DNA of 53,020 nucleotides from M1-B18 sp048264125 (GTDB lineage Bacteria > Bacillota > Clostridia > Peptostreptococcales > Natronincolaceae), in the NCBI GenBank assembly GCA_048264125.1, contig JBLXDM010000015.1, positions 1-53,020 on the forward strand, in the 5' to 3' direction. The position numbers and the translations under genes were made by a program. The first letter of the stretch is position 1. Each line of letters begins with the position of its first letter. Under the pieces are notes generated by a model that ran no database searches, was not told the origin of the DNA, and saw nothing but the letters and a program-made list of their open reading frames with translations. Of this stretch, positions 8,170 through 17,029 are shown piece after piece.

Positions 8170-8859
8170 CTATATCCCTATAAATCCCCTGAGCTTTGCC
8201 CCTTGTGCGGATGGAGCATAGGCCTTTATTCTCTCAGTTATTTCCTCAACAGCCTGCTGCCATGCTATAGCATCTGCCTTCTGGATTAGCTCCTCTCCTG
8301 CCCATGCTTCAACCGTTGAAAAGGCTGTAGAGGGCCAACCGTAGGCCTCCCCCTCCGCATTTATTTTTCGCTTGGTGCCGTTGGAGGTTATAAACATTTT
8401 CATTTGAAGCTCACTCATGGCAGACTCAAATTTTGAATTTGTCTCCTTCTTTATGCCACATAAAGACTTGATTTCATAAGCGGCTAGAATATCATGCTTT
8501 TGAAATAAGTCATATATTTGTTTAGCATAGCTGCTTAAAAGGCCTTCCGAATACATTTCATCAAAGCTGCGGCCTTGTCTTCTTGCGGCTATAAATTTAG
8601 GATACCATTCAAGAGAGATAAAGCCGGGCTTTTTGTTAAAAAGCTTGGCATAAGCAGCCACTTTATTCTCCTCAGCCTTGACCCTCCATGACCAGGGGTC
8701 CGAGTCCAAACCCGTATGCCAGTTTTCTTCAAGGGTTAAATCCGATAGATTTAAAAAACCTATCGGATTATTTGAGAGGGGCATAAAACCCACTTCCTCA
8801 ACCTTAGCTACAAAATCCCTATACTCCACAATTTTCCTGACGTCATAATCCTTTGTCAT
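8170..8859 (-). CDS. AlkZ-related protein
   Basis: About 229 residues. The start chosen is the ATG at 8859 (MTKDYDVRK), because AGAGGTG lies at the right distance; a GTG three codons earlier would sit on top of the binding site. Conserved-looking blocks are 'FMPLSNNPIGFLNLSDLT', 'WHTGLDSDPWSWR', 'KKPGFISLEWYPKFIAARR' and 'EAYGWPSTAFSTVE'. These match the group usually labelled AlkZ-related, distant relatives of the winged-helix DNA glycosylases AlkZ/YcaQ. The catalytic motif of true AlkZ is not evident, so DNA repair activity is not supported; function unknown. Confidence 0.6.
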   Translation of the reverse strand: MTKDYDVRKIVEYRDFVAKVEEVGFMPLSNNPIGFLNLSDLTLEENWHTGLDSDPWSWRVKAEENKVAAYAKLFNKKPGFISLEWYPKFIAARRQGRSFDEMYSEGLLSSYAKQIYDLFQKHDILAAYEIKSLCGIKKETNSKFESAMSELQMKMFITSNGTKRKINAEGEAYGWPSTAFSTVEAWAGEELIQKADAIAWQQAVEEITERIKAYAPSAQGAKLRGFIGI

Positions 8860-8951
8860 ACCCTTCACCTCTTTTGTTTTTTTCCGTTCCTTTGCTATTT
8901 AAAATCTACACTCATTGGTTACAAATCGTATTTTTTCCATCATAGCAAAGC

Positions 8952-8977
8952 GAACATGACAGCATTATGTCATGTTC
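8952..8977 (-). terminator. Hairpin at the end of the WYL regulator gene
   Basis: A 10-base-pair perfect stem (GAACATGACA/TGTCATGTTC) with a 6-base loop overlaps the stop codon. The following bases are not T-rich, so this may be a 3' end stabiliser rather than a strong terminator. Confidence 0.45.
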
Positions 8978-9887
8978 ATTTATACATTTTCACAATATTT
9001 TCTGCATTGGCCTTAAGCTGTTGAATCATTTCCTTAGGCTCAAGTACCTGTACCTTATCCCCAAGGCTTTGTATGAACTCCATTGCATAATAATGATTAG
9101 TATATTCGAGGGTGAATTTAATACGATTGTCCTCTGTAATTTCGTAGGAGTTGACACCATATGTATCTACGATTTTATACTCAAGCGAAGGGTCTATAAG
9201 CATAGTAACTGTCTTCAAGTCCCTATCTAAGTGGCTGTCTAAATCCAATTTTTCTTCAGGTATTTCTCTCGGAAGGAATTTTTTATCCTCCATCCTTAAA
9301 TCATTTATCCTATTCAGCTTAAAAAGTCTGAAATCCCCCCTGAGCTTGCAGTAGCCGAAGACATACCACGCAGACCATTTAAAGGTAATGAAGTAGGGCT
9401 CGATACATCTTACTGAAGAACTGCCCTGTATGGAGAAATAATCAAAGCTAACCTCAGTAAAATTGGCGGCTGCCTCCCTCAATCGCTTTATTTTATCCGA
9501 CAGGCTTGTCCTATAAAAGGAGGTTAGGTCAATAAAAATGTTATTGCTTACGGAAATGACATCCTCCTGCTTAACCGCCAGCTTTCCCAGTAAATGCTTT
9601 ATATTATGGTCATCAGAAATACTCTCGATGGTTTTCAAGCCTATGAGAATGTTACCCAGCTCATCGGAGGTCAAAACGCTTTTATCCAGCTTATAGCCTT
9701 CTGCAATGCCTATGCCTCCGCCCCCACCCTGATAGGTGACCAAGGGTATGCCTGCTCTGCATATGGCCTCGATATCCCTGTGAATAGTTCGGATGGAGAC
9801 CTCAAATTTTTCTGCCAGAAGCCTTGCCGTTGCCCTTTCATGGTTTAATAGAAAGGTGATTATTCCCAGCAGTCTGTCTATTTTCAT
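8976..9887 (-). CDS. YafY-like transcriptional regulator with HTH and WYL domains
   Basis: A 303-residue regulator. The N-terminal winged helix-turn-helix (about residues 3-60; 'RATARLLAEKFEVSIRTIHRDIEAI') is of the HTH_11/DeoR-like type. The C-terminal half carries the WYL domain (about 140-220; 'CIEPYFITFKWSAWYVFGYCKLRGDFRLFKLNRI'). WYL regulators sense small or nucleic-acid ligands, including single-stranded DNA in defence loci, but most YafY members have unknown targets. Divergent or adjacent target genes are not obvious; the AlkZ-related gene just downstream on the same strand could be one. Confidence 0.85.
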   Translation of the reverse strand: MKIDRLLGIITFLLNHERATARLLAEKFEVSIRTIHRDIEAICRAGIPLVTYQGGGGGIGIAEGYKLDKSVLTSDELGNILIGLKTIESISDDHNIKHLLGKLAVKQEDVISVSNNIFIDLTSFYRTSLSDKIKRLREAAANFTEVSFDYFSIQGSSSVRCIEPYFITFKWSAWYVFGYCKLRGDFRLFKLNRINDLRMEDKKFLPREIPEEKLDLDSHLDRDLKTVTMLIDPSLEYKIVDTYGVNSYEITEDNRIKFTLEYTNHYYAMEFIQSLGDKVQVLEPKEMIQQLKANAENIVKMYK

Positions 9888-9934
9888 CGATTCACCATCC
9901 TTGCATATTTAGAATACCCTCCAGTAGACCTAAG

Positions 9935-10405
9935 CTATTCCCATGCCTTACAAACATCTACCCAAGCAGAGTAGTTTGAGTATTTTTCCAGCTCTCCAAT
10001 CGTAAGCTCAACAGCACTGTTACCACTGCCGCAGGCGGGAAATACAGTATTGAAGCGTTTAAGAGACTCATCCAGATAAACAGCAACTCCTTCATTTATA
10101 CCAAAGGGACATACGCCTCCTACAGCATGTCCTATGAAAGCAACCGCTTCCTCCGGGGTAAGCATCTTGGCCTTTGTTGAAAATTCAGCCTTATACTTTA
10201 CATTGTCAATCTTAGCATCCCCTGCAACCACTATTAAAATAGGGCCCTCTCCCACCATAAAGGATAAGGTCTTTGCTATCCTTTTAGGCTCACAGCCCAC
10301 TGCCTGAGCTGCCAACTCAACCGTTGCACTTGAAACATCAAATTCCATTATCTTATTCTCCATGTTCCACTGCTTAAAATATTCCTTAACTCTTTCTATT
10401 GCCAT
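9935..10405 (-). CDS. YbaK/EbsC family aminoacyl-tRNA deacylase
   Basis: The chosen start, MAIERVKEYF, has GGAGGA seven bases upstream; a possible upstream ATG would overlap that site. The 156-residue protein has the YbaK fold pattern: 'ELAAQAVGCEPKRIAKTLSFMV', 'LIVVAGDAKIDNVKYK', and 'IGHAVGGVCPFGINEGVAVYLDESL', the last being the family's most conserved block. Members hydrolyse mischarged tRNAs such as Cys-tRNA(Pro) or Ala-tRNA(Pro). The lysine needed for deacylation in YbaK may be the one in 'PKRIAKTL'. It stands alone after the suf terminator. Confidence 0.85.
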   Translation of the reverse strand: MAIERVKEYFKQWNMENKIMEFDVSSATVELAAQAVGCEPKRIAKTLSFMVGEGPILIVVAGDAKIDNVKYKAEFSTKAKMLTPEEAVAFIGHAVGGVCPFGINEGVAVYLDESLKRFNTVFPACGSGNSAVELTIGELEKYSNYSAWVDVCKAWE

Positions 10406-10493
10406 TGCCCCATCCTCCATTTAACAAAATTATATATTTCTATATATTTTCGCCAAGGATACCTTTTATCCTACCCAAAATTTATTTTTGCAG

Positions 10494-10531
10494 CAAATAA
10501 AAAAGCAAGCCGCCTTTTTCAGCGACCTCGC
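10494..10531 (-). terminator. Terminator of the suf operon
   Basis: Minus strand: an imperfect GC-rich hairpin (GGCGAGGTCGC ... GGCGGCTTGC) followed by TTTTTTATTT, 30 bases after the sufU stop. Confidence 0.65.
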
Positions 10532-10563
10532 CTTAGATTGATGGGCTTCATAAATCCTACCCT

Positions 10564-11028
10564 CTATTCCTTTTGACTTAACTTCTGCTCCTTTTCCTGC
10601 GTTCCCTTCTCCATGGCAGCCTCCAGTGTCCGCCATGGCATAATAGCACACTTCACCCTCGATGGCAAATTTGATATGTTTTGTAAAGCAGCTGCCTCCT
10701 CCAATGGCTCCAGCTCCTTTTCCGCCGATACCTTTTTGTGTATCATGGCACTAAACAATTCTGCCAGCTGCCTCGCCTCCTCCACCGTCTTGCCCTTAAT
10801 AAGGTCAATCATCATTGAGGTAGAGGCCTGTGAAATTGCGCAGCCGGTACCGGTGAAGGCAGCATCCTCAATCCACTCCCCCTTCACCAGAAGCTCCAGT
10901 ACAATCTCATCCCCACAGCTGGGATTTTTGCCCTCCAGCTTAATGCTGGCCTTCTCTAAAGAATGGCGGTTCCTTGAGGAGGTGCTATGCTCTGATATAA
11001 TTTCTGTATAAATATCATTTAGATTCAA
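10564..11028 (-). CDS. sufU: SufU Fe-S/zinc-dependent sulfurtransferase scaffold
   Basis: A 154-residue SufU when started at the TTG at 11028 (LNLNDIYTEII), which has GGGGGTG at good spacing; starting at 11055 would add residues unlike the family. The three cysteines and aspartate expected for zinc binding are visible: 'NPSCGDEI' near residue 38, 'GTGCAISQASTSMM' near 63, and 'RVKCAIMPW' near 125. In Gram-positive bacteria SufU accepts persulfide from SufS and passes it to SufBCD. The last bases of sufS overlap its start by 14 bases. It is the last gene of the suf operon. Confidence 0.92.
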   Translation of the reverse strand: MNLNDIYTEIISEHSTSSRNRHSLEKASIKLEGKNPSCGDEIVLELLVKGEWIEDAAFTGTGCAISQASTSMMIDLIKGKTVEEARQLAELFSAMIHKKVSAEKELEPLEEAAALQNISNLPSRVKCAIMPWRTLEAAMEKGTQEKEQKLSQKE

Positions 11029-12247
11029 GTCGCAGCCACCCCCTGACCTTCCCAATGGACTCTATAAAAATATCAATATCCTCCTTCGTATTATAAAAGC
11101 AGAGGCTAGCACGGCAGGTGGCATTAACTCCCAAATGCCTCATCAAGGGGTGAGCGCAATGATGCCCAGACCTGATGGCCACTCCGTCAGCCGCCAAAAT
11201 AGTGGATACGTCGTGGGGATGGACCCCTTCAATATTAAAGGAAAGGATACCCGTACGGCTTTGAGGATTCTGGTTTCCATAGAGGGTAACATGGGTATTC
11301 TTCAGTAGCCCTTCCATAGCATAAAGTGACAGCGCATCTTCGATCCGCCTAATTTCCTCGTAGCCTATTTCCATCAGGTAATCTATGGCAGCCTGAAGTC
11401 CCACTGCCCCCTCTACATTTTGAGTCCCTCCCTCAAATGTGTAGGGAGCCTCCAGGAAGGTAGCCTCCTGCTGACTTACATCCTCCACCATGCCGCCGCC
11501 ATATAGCATAGGACGCATTTTCAATAAATGCTCTCGCTTACCGTATAGAACGCCAATACCCATAGGTGCGTAAAGCTTATGACCGGAAAAGGCTGCAAAA
11601 TCCACATCGAGGGCCTGTAGGTCCACCTTCATATGGGGAAGGCTCTGGGCGATGTCCAGCACCACAGCAGCATTTACCTTCCTTGCCCGCCCAACAATTT
11701 TATCAATAGGATTGACGGTTCCCAACACATTCGACACATGGGCAACAGCAATTATTTTTGTTCTGGGTGAAATTTTGGCGTCTAACTCCTCCTCCGTCAG
11801 CTCCCCTTTGGAGTCAGTATAGAGATATATGAGGCTGGCCCCCTTTGCTTTAGCCACCATCTGCCATGGAATCAGGTTAGAATGATGCTCTGCTATTGAA
11901 ATTACAATTTCGTCCCCCTCGTCTACAAAATCCATAGCAAAGGAGCTTGCCACAAAATTCATTGCCTCAGTAGTGCCCTTGGTAAATATAATTTCATCGG
12001 AACCCGCTGCATTTAGAAATTCTGCAACCCTTTGTCGTGCCCCTTCATAGATTTCTGTAGCCCTTTCACTTAGAGGATAGGCCCCACGATGGGGATTAGC
12101 ATTGCTGGTCTCATAATAGTCTCGTATGGCATTGATCACACTAGCAGGCTTCTGTGTAGTGGCTGCATTATCCAGATACACAAGTCTTTTTCCATTTGAA
12201 GGGCTATTCTTTAATATAGGGAAATCCTCAGCATAGTTCTTCTGCAT
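11015..12247 (-). CDS. sufS: Cysteine desulfurase SufS
   Basis: A 410-residue class V, PLP-dependent enzyme that takes sulfur from cysteine. The PLP lysine lies in 'DVDFAAFSGHKLYAPMG' (about 227-230), the conserved histidine in 'ISIAEHHSNLIPW' (about 122), and the persulfide cysteine in 'RSGHHCAHPLM' (about 365). Its start overlaps the end of sufD by 20 bases and has AGGAGGTGA upstream. Neighbouring sufU is the dedicated acceptor. Length is normal. Confidence 0.95.
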   Translation of the reverse strand: MQKNYAEDFPILKNSPSNGKRLVYLDNAATTQKPASVINAIRDYYETSNANPHRGAYPLSERATEIYEGARQRVAEFLNAAGSDEIIFTKGTTEAMNFVASSFAMDFVDEGDEIVISIAEHHSNLIPWQMVAKAKGASLIYLYTDSKGELTEEELDAKISPRTKIIAVAHVSNVLGTVNPIDKIVGRARKVNAAVVLDIAQSLPHMKVDLQALDVDFAAFSGHKLYAPMGIGVLYGKREHLLKMRPMLYGGGMVEDVSQQEATFLEAPYTFEGGTQNVEGAVGLQAAIDYLMEIGYEEIRRIEDALSLYAMEGLLKNTHVTLYGNQNPQSRTGILSFNIEGVHPHDVSTILAADGVAIRSGHHCAHPLMRHLGVNATCRASLCFYNTKEDIDIFIESIGKVRGWLRLESK

Positions 12248-13325
12248 TGTCCATCACCTCCTGTAGCACCGTGATCATTTCTTCCCTCAGATCCTCCGGC
12301 TCAATACTGTTAATAATCGGACTGAAGGCCGCCAAGGCGATTAGCTTCTCCGATTCCTCCTTGCTGATCCCACGGCTCATCAGGTAAAAAAGCTTGTCCG
12401 CATCCGGCCTTCCGACACTGGTGGCGTGCTGTCCGCTGACATTGTCCTCTCCGCATAAAAGTAGTGGGGCGGAAATATTAATAACCTCAGGACTGAAGGT
12501 CAACACGGTTTCCTCCTCGTGACCCTTTGCATTTGCTGCACCGGAAATAAAGTCCAAAGTGCTTTTAGCCGTTTTCTTAGCCTTACCCAGCAACGCACCC
12601 TTAACATTGATATGTCCCTCGGTGCTTTTTCCACGGTATTCCATTCGATAGTTTATATCCAATTCCCGCTGACCGTTAACGATATAAAGGCTGTCCATAT
12701 CTGCTGAGGCAGCCTCGCCGATAAGCTTCACACTGCAGCCTGAAATAGACTTTTCTCCTCCAAGCTCTGCCAGAACTATTCCGGCATGGCCCTCTTCCCC
12801 GACATTTGCCATAGTTGCATCTATATTTTTATGCCTATGGGAAAGCATTTGTGTTTTAATAAGACGAATATCAGCATTTCTTCCTACATTTAATGTTGTA
12901 AAACCACAATGGAAGCAATCTGCATCCTCCTCTGAGGTATATCTAAGAACGATGGTGGCCTTGCTTTCATCTGCCGCACTGATGAGAATATCATCAATAA
13001 GCAAAGCATTCTCCTTGTCCAGCTTAAAGTTCAGTATAATAGGCTCATCCATCACATGACCCTCAGGTATTCTGATATGGAGCCTTGTGTTATGAAGGTC
13101 CTTCACATAGTTCTTTACATCCCTGATGGCAAGGGGCGCTTCTTCTGCGATTCCCTCACCTATATCCCTATCTATTTCAATTCCTCTATAATTCTTTTCT
13201 ATTGGATTTTTAGAATAAACCGTCATATCAGCAGCAGGCTCCCCTACAGATATCCCATTAATTTTCAGCGCTCTCCAGGTGGGGACCTGCAGCCTGTTAA
13301 TCTCCGCTAAAGAATAATTTGTCAT
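12228..13325 (-). CDS. sufD: SufD component of the Fe-S assembly scaffold
   Basis: A 365-residue protein of the SufB/SufD beta-helix family. The C-terminal half has the typical sequence 'SISGCSVKLIG', 'GLYIVNG'-like 'DSLYIVNGQRELDINYRMEY', and 'DNVSGQHATSVGRPDADKLFYLMSRGISKEESEKLI', in which the histidine near residue 305 matches the conserved SufD metal-binding region. It pairs with SufB and the ATPase SufC. The gene lies 9 bases after sufB. Confidence 0.93.
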   Translation of the reverse strand: MTNYSLAEINRLQVPTWRALKINGISVGEPAADMTVYSKNPIEKNYRGIEIDRDIGEGIAEEAPLAIRDVKNYVKDLHNTRLHIRIPEGHVMDEPIILNFKLDKENALLIDDILISAADESKATIVLRYTSEEDADCFHCGFTTLNVGRNADIRLIKTQMLSHRHKNIDATMANVGEEGHAGIVLAELGGEKSISGCSVKLIGEAASADMDSLYIVNGQRELDINYRMEYRGKSTEGHINVKGALLGKAKKTAKSTLDFISGAANAKGHEEETVLTFSPEVINISAPLLLCGEDNVSGQHATSVGRPDADKLFYLMSRGISKEESEKLIALAAFSPIINSIEPEDLREEMITVLQEVMDNAEELC

Positions 13326-13334
13326 AATTACCTC

Positions 13335-14741
13335 CTAACCGATACTTCCCTCAAATTCCAGTGCTACCAACCGATTCATCTCAACAGCGTATTCTAGGGG
13401 AAGCTCCTTTGTGATGGGTTCTACGAATCCCCTTACAATTAAAGCCTTGGCCTCATTTTCTCCAATCCCCCGAGTCATCAGGTAAAAGATCGCTTCCTCG
13501 CTGATTCGTCCGATTCTGGCCTCATGACCAATATCTGCCTCGTGATTACGAATATCCATCACCGGTATGGTGTCTGATCGGCTTTCGCTGTCCAGCATCA
13601 AGGACTCACAGGTAACGCTGGATTTGCTTCCTGTTGCCTCAGGTCTTACCACGATGGCGCTTCTATAGGTGGCCTTACCCCCGCTCTTGGATATGGATTT
13701 AGAAATCACCGTTGAAGAAGTGTTGGGTGCTGCGTGAACAACCTTTGTCCCAGTATCTAAATTCTGACCGGCCCCGGCAAAGGTAATGCCAGTAAACTCA
13801 CTTCGAGCGCCCTCTCCCTTTAATATACTCATGGGATATAGCATTGTAATTTGGGAGCCGAAGGTACCCGAAACCCACTCGATGGCACCATTTTTGTCTA
13901 CTACAGCTCGTTTGCTATTGAGATTCAGCATATTCCTTGACCAGTTCTCTATAGTTGAATATCTCAGGGTTGCATTTTCTTTTACAAAAAGCTCTACACC
14001 GCCTGCATGAAGGTTCAGCACATTATAGCGGGGGGCCGAGCAGCCCTCAATAAAATGAAGCCTAGCCCCCTTTTCCACAATAATCAGGGTATGCTCAAAT
14101 TGGCCTGCCCCCGGAGCATTAAGCCTAAAATAGGATTGCAGCGGCATGGAAACCTCAACCCCCTCCGGCACATATACGAAGGAGCCTCCAGACCAAACGG
14201 CCCCGTGCAGCGCCATAAATTTATGGGCTGTGGCAGGCAGCAGCTGCATGAAATGCTCCCTTAATATATCCTCGTATTCCCGAAGGGCTGTATCCATATC
14301 GGTATAAATTACCCCTTGACTGCTCATTTCCTCCTTCACGTTATGATAGACCACCTCTGAGTCATACTGAGCACCAACTCCAGAAAGCGCCTTCTTTTCA
14401 GCCTCTGGTATTCCCAATCGGTCAAAGGTCAGCTTTATTTCCTCCGGAAGCTCCTGCCAATTGTCCTTCATACCAGTGCCAGGCGACACATATGTGACAA
14501 CCTGCTCCATATCCAGCATATGAAGATCAGGCCCCCAAGCAGGCATAGGAAGCCTCTCATATATCTCCAGAGAACGAAGCCGATGCTCCAGCATCCAGGC
14601 GGGCTCCTTCTTTTCAGCAGAAATAGCCATGACGATTTCCTTGCTTAAGCCTTTATTCACCTTGTACTTTGCCTTTTCAGGATTTGCTATATCGTAAATG
14701 CTCCTGTCTACATCGGATACCACAGTTTTTTTAAGCTCCAT
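13335..14741 (-). CDS. sufB: SufB scaffold protein
   Basis: A 468-residue SufB. Diagnostic stretches include 'PAWGPDLHMLDMEQVVTYVSPG', 'MALHGAVWSGGSFVYVPEGVEV', 'LHFIEGCSAPRYNVLNLHAG' (cysteine that takes part in cluster assembly), and 'DIRNHEADIGHEARIGRISEEAIFYLMTRG'. It forms the SufBC2D complex on which Fe-S clusters are built. It follows sufC directly, with the stop of sufC next to its start region. Confidence 0.96.
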   Translation of the reverse strand: MELKKTVVSDVDRSIYDIANPEKAKYKVNKGLSKEIVMAISAEKKEPAWMLEHRLRSLEIYERLPMPAWGPDLHMLDMEQVVTYVSPGTGMKDNWQELPEEIKLTFDRLGIPEAEKKALSGVGAQYDSEVVYHNVKEEMSSQGVIYTDMDTALREYEDILREHFMQLLPATAHKFMALHGAVWSGGSFVYVPEGVEVSMPLQSYFRLNAPGAGQFEHTLIIVEKGARLHFIEGCSAPRYNVLNLHAGGVELFVKENATLRYSTIENWSRNMLNLNSKRAVVDKNGAIEWVSGTFGSQITMLYPMSILKGEGARSEFTGITFAGAGQNLDTGTKVVHAAPNTSSTVISKSISKSGGKATYRSAIVVRPEATGSKSSVTCESLMLDSESRSDTIPVMDIRNHEADIGHEARIGRISEEAIFYLMTRGIGENEAKALIVRGFVEPITKELPLEYAVEMNRLVALEFEGSIG

Positions 14742-15500
14742 TTATACCCCTCCCCTTAATTCTTCAGGGAGCATAGCGGTAAATCCAACTCTGCCTACTT
14801 CTTCAATCAGAGAAGCATCGGAGGTTTTGATAATACGGCCCTCCACCAAAATGTGCACGTAGTCCGTCTTGAGATTTTCCAGAAGCTTTGCACTATGGGT
14901 AATAATCAACAGTGCATTATTTTCATTTTTAAAATTGCGTATACCCTCTGACACCGTTTTTACCGCGTCCACATCCAGGCCAGAGTCGGTTTCGTCGAGA
15001 ATTGCCAGCTTTGGATTCAATGTCAGCATCTGCAATATCTCGTTTTTCTTTTTTTCACCGCCAGAAAATCCGACATTGAGGTATCTTGAAGCGTAGCCGC
15101 TTTCAAAGTTCAGCTTCTCCATTAGACCCATAAACTCCTTGTGAAAGCTCCATGCCTTTATAGCTTCACCGGTGACGGCGGATTTTGCAGCCCGGAGAAA
15201 GTTCTCCACAGTGATACCGTCTACCTCTTCGGGGCTTTGAAAGGTCAGGAAAATACCTTTCTTTGCTCTTTCATCGGTTTTCGCCTCCGTAATATCCTCG
15301 CCCTCAAAAACAATATTCCCTGCCGTTACCTCGTAGGCTGGATGTCCCAGGATTACGCTTGCCATTGTAGATTTTCCAGCACCGTTTGGCCCCATAATGA
15401 CATGGGTTTCACCGGCACGTATCGTTAAATCCAGCCCCTTCAAAATTTCACCTTCACCGACTCTGGCCTTCAGTCCTTTAATTTTAAGTAGTTCCTTCAT
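14742..15500 (-). CDS. sufC: SufC ATPase
   Basis: A 252-residue ABC-type ATPase: Walker A GPNGAGKST near residue 39, Q-loop 'FLTFQSPEEVDGI', signature 'NVGFSGGEKKKNEIL', Walker B 'LAILDETDSGLD', and a histidine switch 'LIITHSAKLL'. The ETDSGLD variant of Walker B is typical of SufC. It overlaps the regulator gene by four bases, so the regulator and suf genes form one transcript. Confidence 0.96.
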   Translation of the reverse strand: MKELLKIKGLKARVGEGEILKGLDLTIRAGETHVIMGPNGAGKSTMASVILGHPAYEVTAGNIVFEGEDITEAKTDERAKKGIFLTFQSPEEVDGITVENFLRAAKSAVTGEAIKAWSFHKEFMGLMEKLNFESGYASRYLNVGFSGGEKKKNEILQMLTLNPKLAILDETDSGLDVDAVKTVSEGIRNFKNENNALLIITHSAKLLENLKTDYVHILVEGRIIKTSDASLIEEVGRVGFTAMLPEELRGGV

Positions 15501-15997
15501 GCCTTCTCACTCCCTCCGATTACACTATTTCCGCACCCTCTATTTGAGAGGCAGGTAAATTCGCTGACGGGCATATATGCCTTCACCTTTTCAAAAAAGT
15601 TCAATAGAACCTTTACTTCATCTTGATTGAGGGAGGAAAAATAACGGCACATATCTTCATTTGCCTTTTCATGGTACTCGTGATGCCCCTGTCTCACCCT
15701 TTCGCCTTCTGGAGTGATTTTATAGTATTTTTCTTTTTTATTACCCTCGGCGAAATAGCTTTCTATCAAGCCCTTACTCGACAGCTTTGCTGCCACCTGT
15801 GTTACCGCCCCTTGAGTAATACGCAGAATCTCCGCTAGCTCTCTGGAATTTGCCTCAGAATATTCATAAATTGTATCAATAAAGTTAAGCTCCGAATGAT
15901 ATAGAGTAAGATCCTCTCCATAGCTTCTAGGTGTTTTCTGCTCCTCTATAATCATCTCAATAATCTCAAAAAAGCCTCCAATTAGTTCACAGCTCAT
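15497..15997 (-). CDS. MarR-type regulator heading the suf operon
   Basis: A 166-residue winged helix-turn-helix protein; the DNA-binding helices are about residues 45-80 ('SRELAEILRITQGAVTQVAAKLSSKGLIESY') followed by a wing with 'KKEKYYKITPEG'. Near the C-terminus is 'SEFTCLSNRGCGNSVIGG', giving two cysteines six residues apart, plus a cysteine at position 3. Such cysteines could hold an Fe-S cluster or sense oxidants, which would make sense for a suf regulator, but this is inference. It is not an IscR/SufR homologue. The promoter and a palindrome lie directly upstream, consistent with autoregulation. Confidence 0.8.
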   Translation of the reverse strand: MSCELIGGFFEIIEMIIEEQKTPRSYGEDLTLYHSELNFIDTIYEYSEANSRELAEILRITQGAVTQVAAKLSSKGLIESYFAEGNKKEKYYKITPEGERVRQGHHEYHEKANEDMCRYFSSLNQDEVKVLLNFFEKVKAYMPVSEFTCLSNRGCGNSVIGGSEKA

Positions 15998-16015
15998 CCT
16001 AACACCTCCATCTTC

Positions 16016-16043
16016 ATTATATCAATCGAAAATAATAATTCAA
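16016..16043 (-). promoter_or_regulatory. Promoter of the marR-suf operon with overlapping palindrome
   Basis: Minus strand: -35 TTGAAT, 16-base spacer, -10 TATAAT, about 20 bases before the regulator start codon. The inverted repeat AATAAT-N6-ATTATT overlaps the -35 box, and TTTAG-N3-CTAAA lies a few bases further upstream; both are candidate operators. Confidence 0.7.
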
Positions 16044-16121
16044 GGATTATTTAGCTACTAAAGTATTTTATCCAGTTGATACCAATTTATTCTTTTTAAT
16101 TGAACTTTTTTTGCAATAATA

Positions 16122-16155
16122 AGACCCTCATAGAACTGTTTTTCTATGAAGGTCT
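16122..16155 (-). terminator. Hairpin downstream of the transglutaminase-like gene
   Basis: Stem of 13 pairs with one mismatch (AGACCCTCATAGAA/TTCTATGAAGGTCT). The minus-strand tail TTATTATT is only weakly T-rich. It is the likely end of the transcript from 16987. Confidence 0.55.
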
Positions 16156-16279
16156 ATTTTGAAAATAACCCACCCAATCAGTTGAGTCAATTAATGTTTA
16201 GGCTACAGTCCCGCTAACGGATAACTTACTACAAAAACTTATGCTTTGTACTTACTACAAAATCTCTAAACATCCATTA

Positions 16280-16987
16280 TTAAAGCCTTTTACCCCCAGC
16301 TCTGATATTCTCTAGCTTCAGATTAATTTTCTTCCTTAAATAATCAAACAACATTCCCTTTATTCTGCCTAAAGAATTATTATATTGGTTAAAAAAATCA
16401 TCAGGGCTGTTATATATCCCTAAATCATCTGTTATGGAGAAGCTTTGGATATAAGTGCTGCTGCCCCTCCAGCATAGGCTGATTTTCTCTTTATTCTCCA
16501 CTGCAATACCATAACCTATATAACCATTCTTAAAGCCCTTTAGCTGGTTCCTTACCTTTTCCAGATACCTATCATCTATTATAACACCCTCCAGAGCCAT
16601 CCATTGATTATTAAAATAAACCTCAGCCCAAGCATGGACAATTTTTGAAGGAGCAAATAGATATGCAATGCCTGACAATGCACCCCTTTGCATTCTCTTG
16701 TCTATGAAGAAGCCATGAATCCTGCAAGGAATACCCAGTCCTCTCAGCAGTGCCATCAATAAAATACTCTTAGTATTGCATTGCCCATATCCATCCTCCA
16801 AAACCTCCGAAGCTGGAATGTCATCGCCTCTGTTATATCCAAACTTTATATCATTTCTAACAAAGTCATATACTGCCGCAATTCTTTCTCTTTCCTCCAG
16901 ATGCCTCCAGCCCCTTTTGTTAATTAACTCTTCTATTTTTTCATTATTGAAATCCAATAGCTTTGTTGGCTCTAAATAAATCTTCAT
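16280..16987 (-). CDS. Transglutaminase-like domain protein
   Basis: A 235-residue protein from the ATG at 16987, chosen because AAGGGGG lies just upstream; a GTG six codons earlier would swallow that site. The transglutaminase/protease-like core has the catalytic cysteine in 'DGYGQCNTKSILLMALLRGLGIPCRIHGF' (about residues 70-95) and the catalytic histidine in 'KIVHAWAEVYFNNQWMALEG' (about 122). No signal peptide is seen, so it acts in the cytoplasm. Members of this bacterial group are usually proteases or peptide hydrolases of unknown target. Confidence 0.8.
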   Translation of the reverse strand: MKIYLEPTKLLDFNNEKIEELINKRGWRHLEERERIAAVYDFVRNDIKFGYNRGDDIPASEVLEDGYGQCNTKSILLMALLRGLGIPCRIHGFFIDKRMQRGALSGIAYLFAPSKIVHAWAEVYFNNQWMALEGVIIDDRYLEKVRNQLKGFKNGYIGYGIAVENKEKISLCWRGSSTYIQSFSITDDLGIYNSPDDFFNQYNNSLGRIKGMLFDYLRKKINLKLENIRAGGKRL

Positions 16988-17029
16988 AATAAAACCCCCT
17001 TTCACTACATTATAGGGGGTTTTTACTAT

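Noticed and set aside
10466..10651. 61-residue ORF overlapping the end of sufU
   Set aside because: It reads an alternate frame of sufU and the suf terminator.
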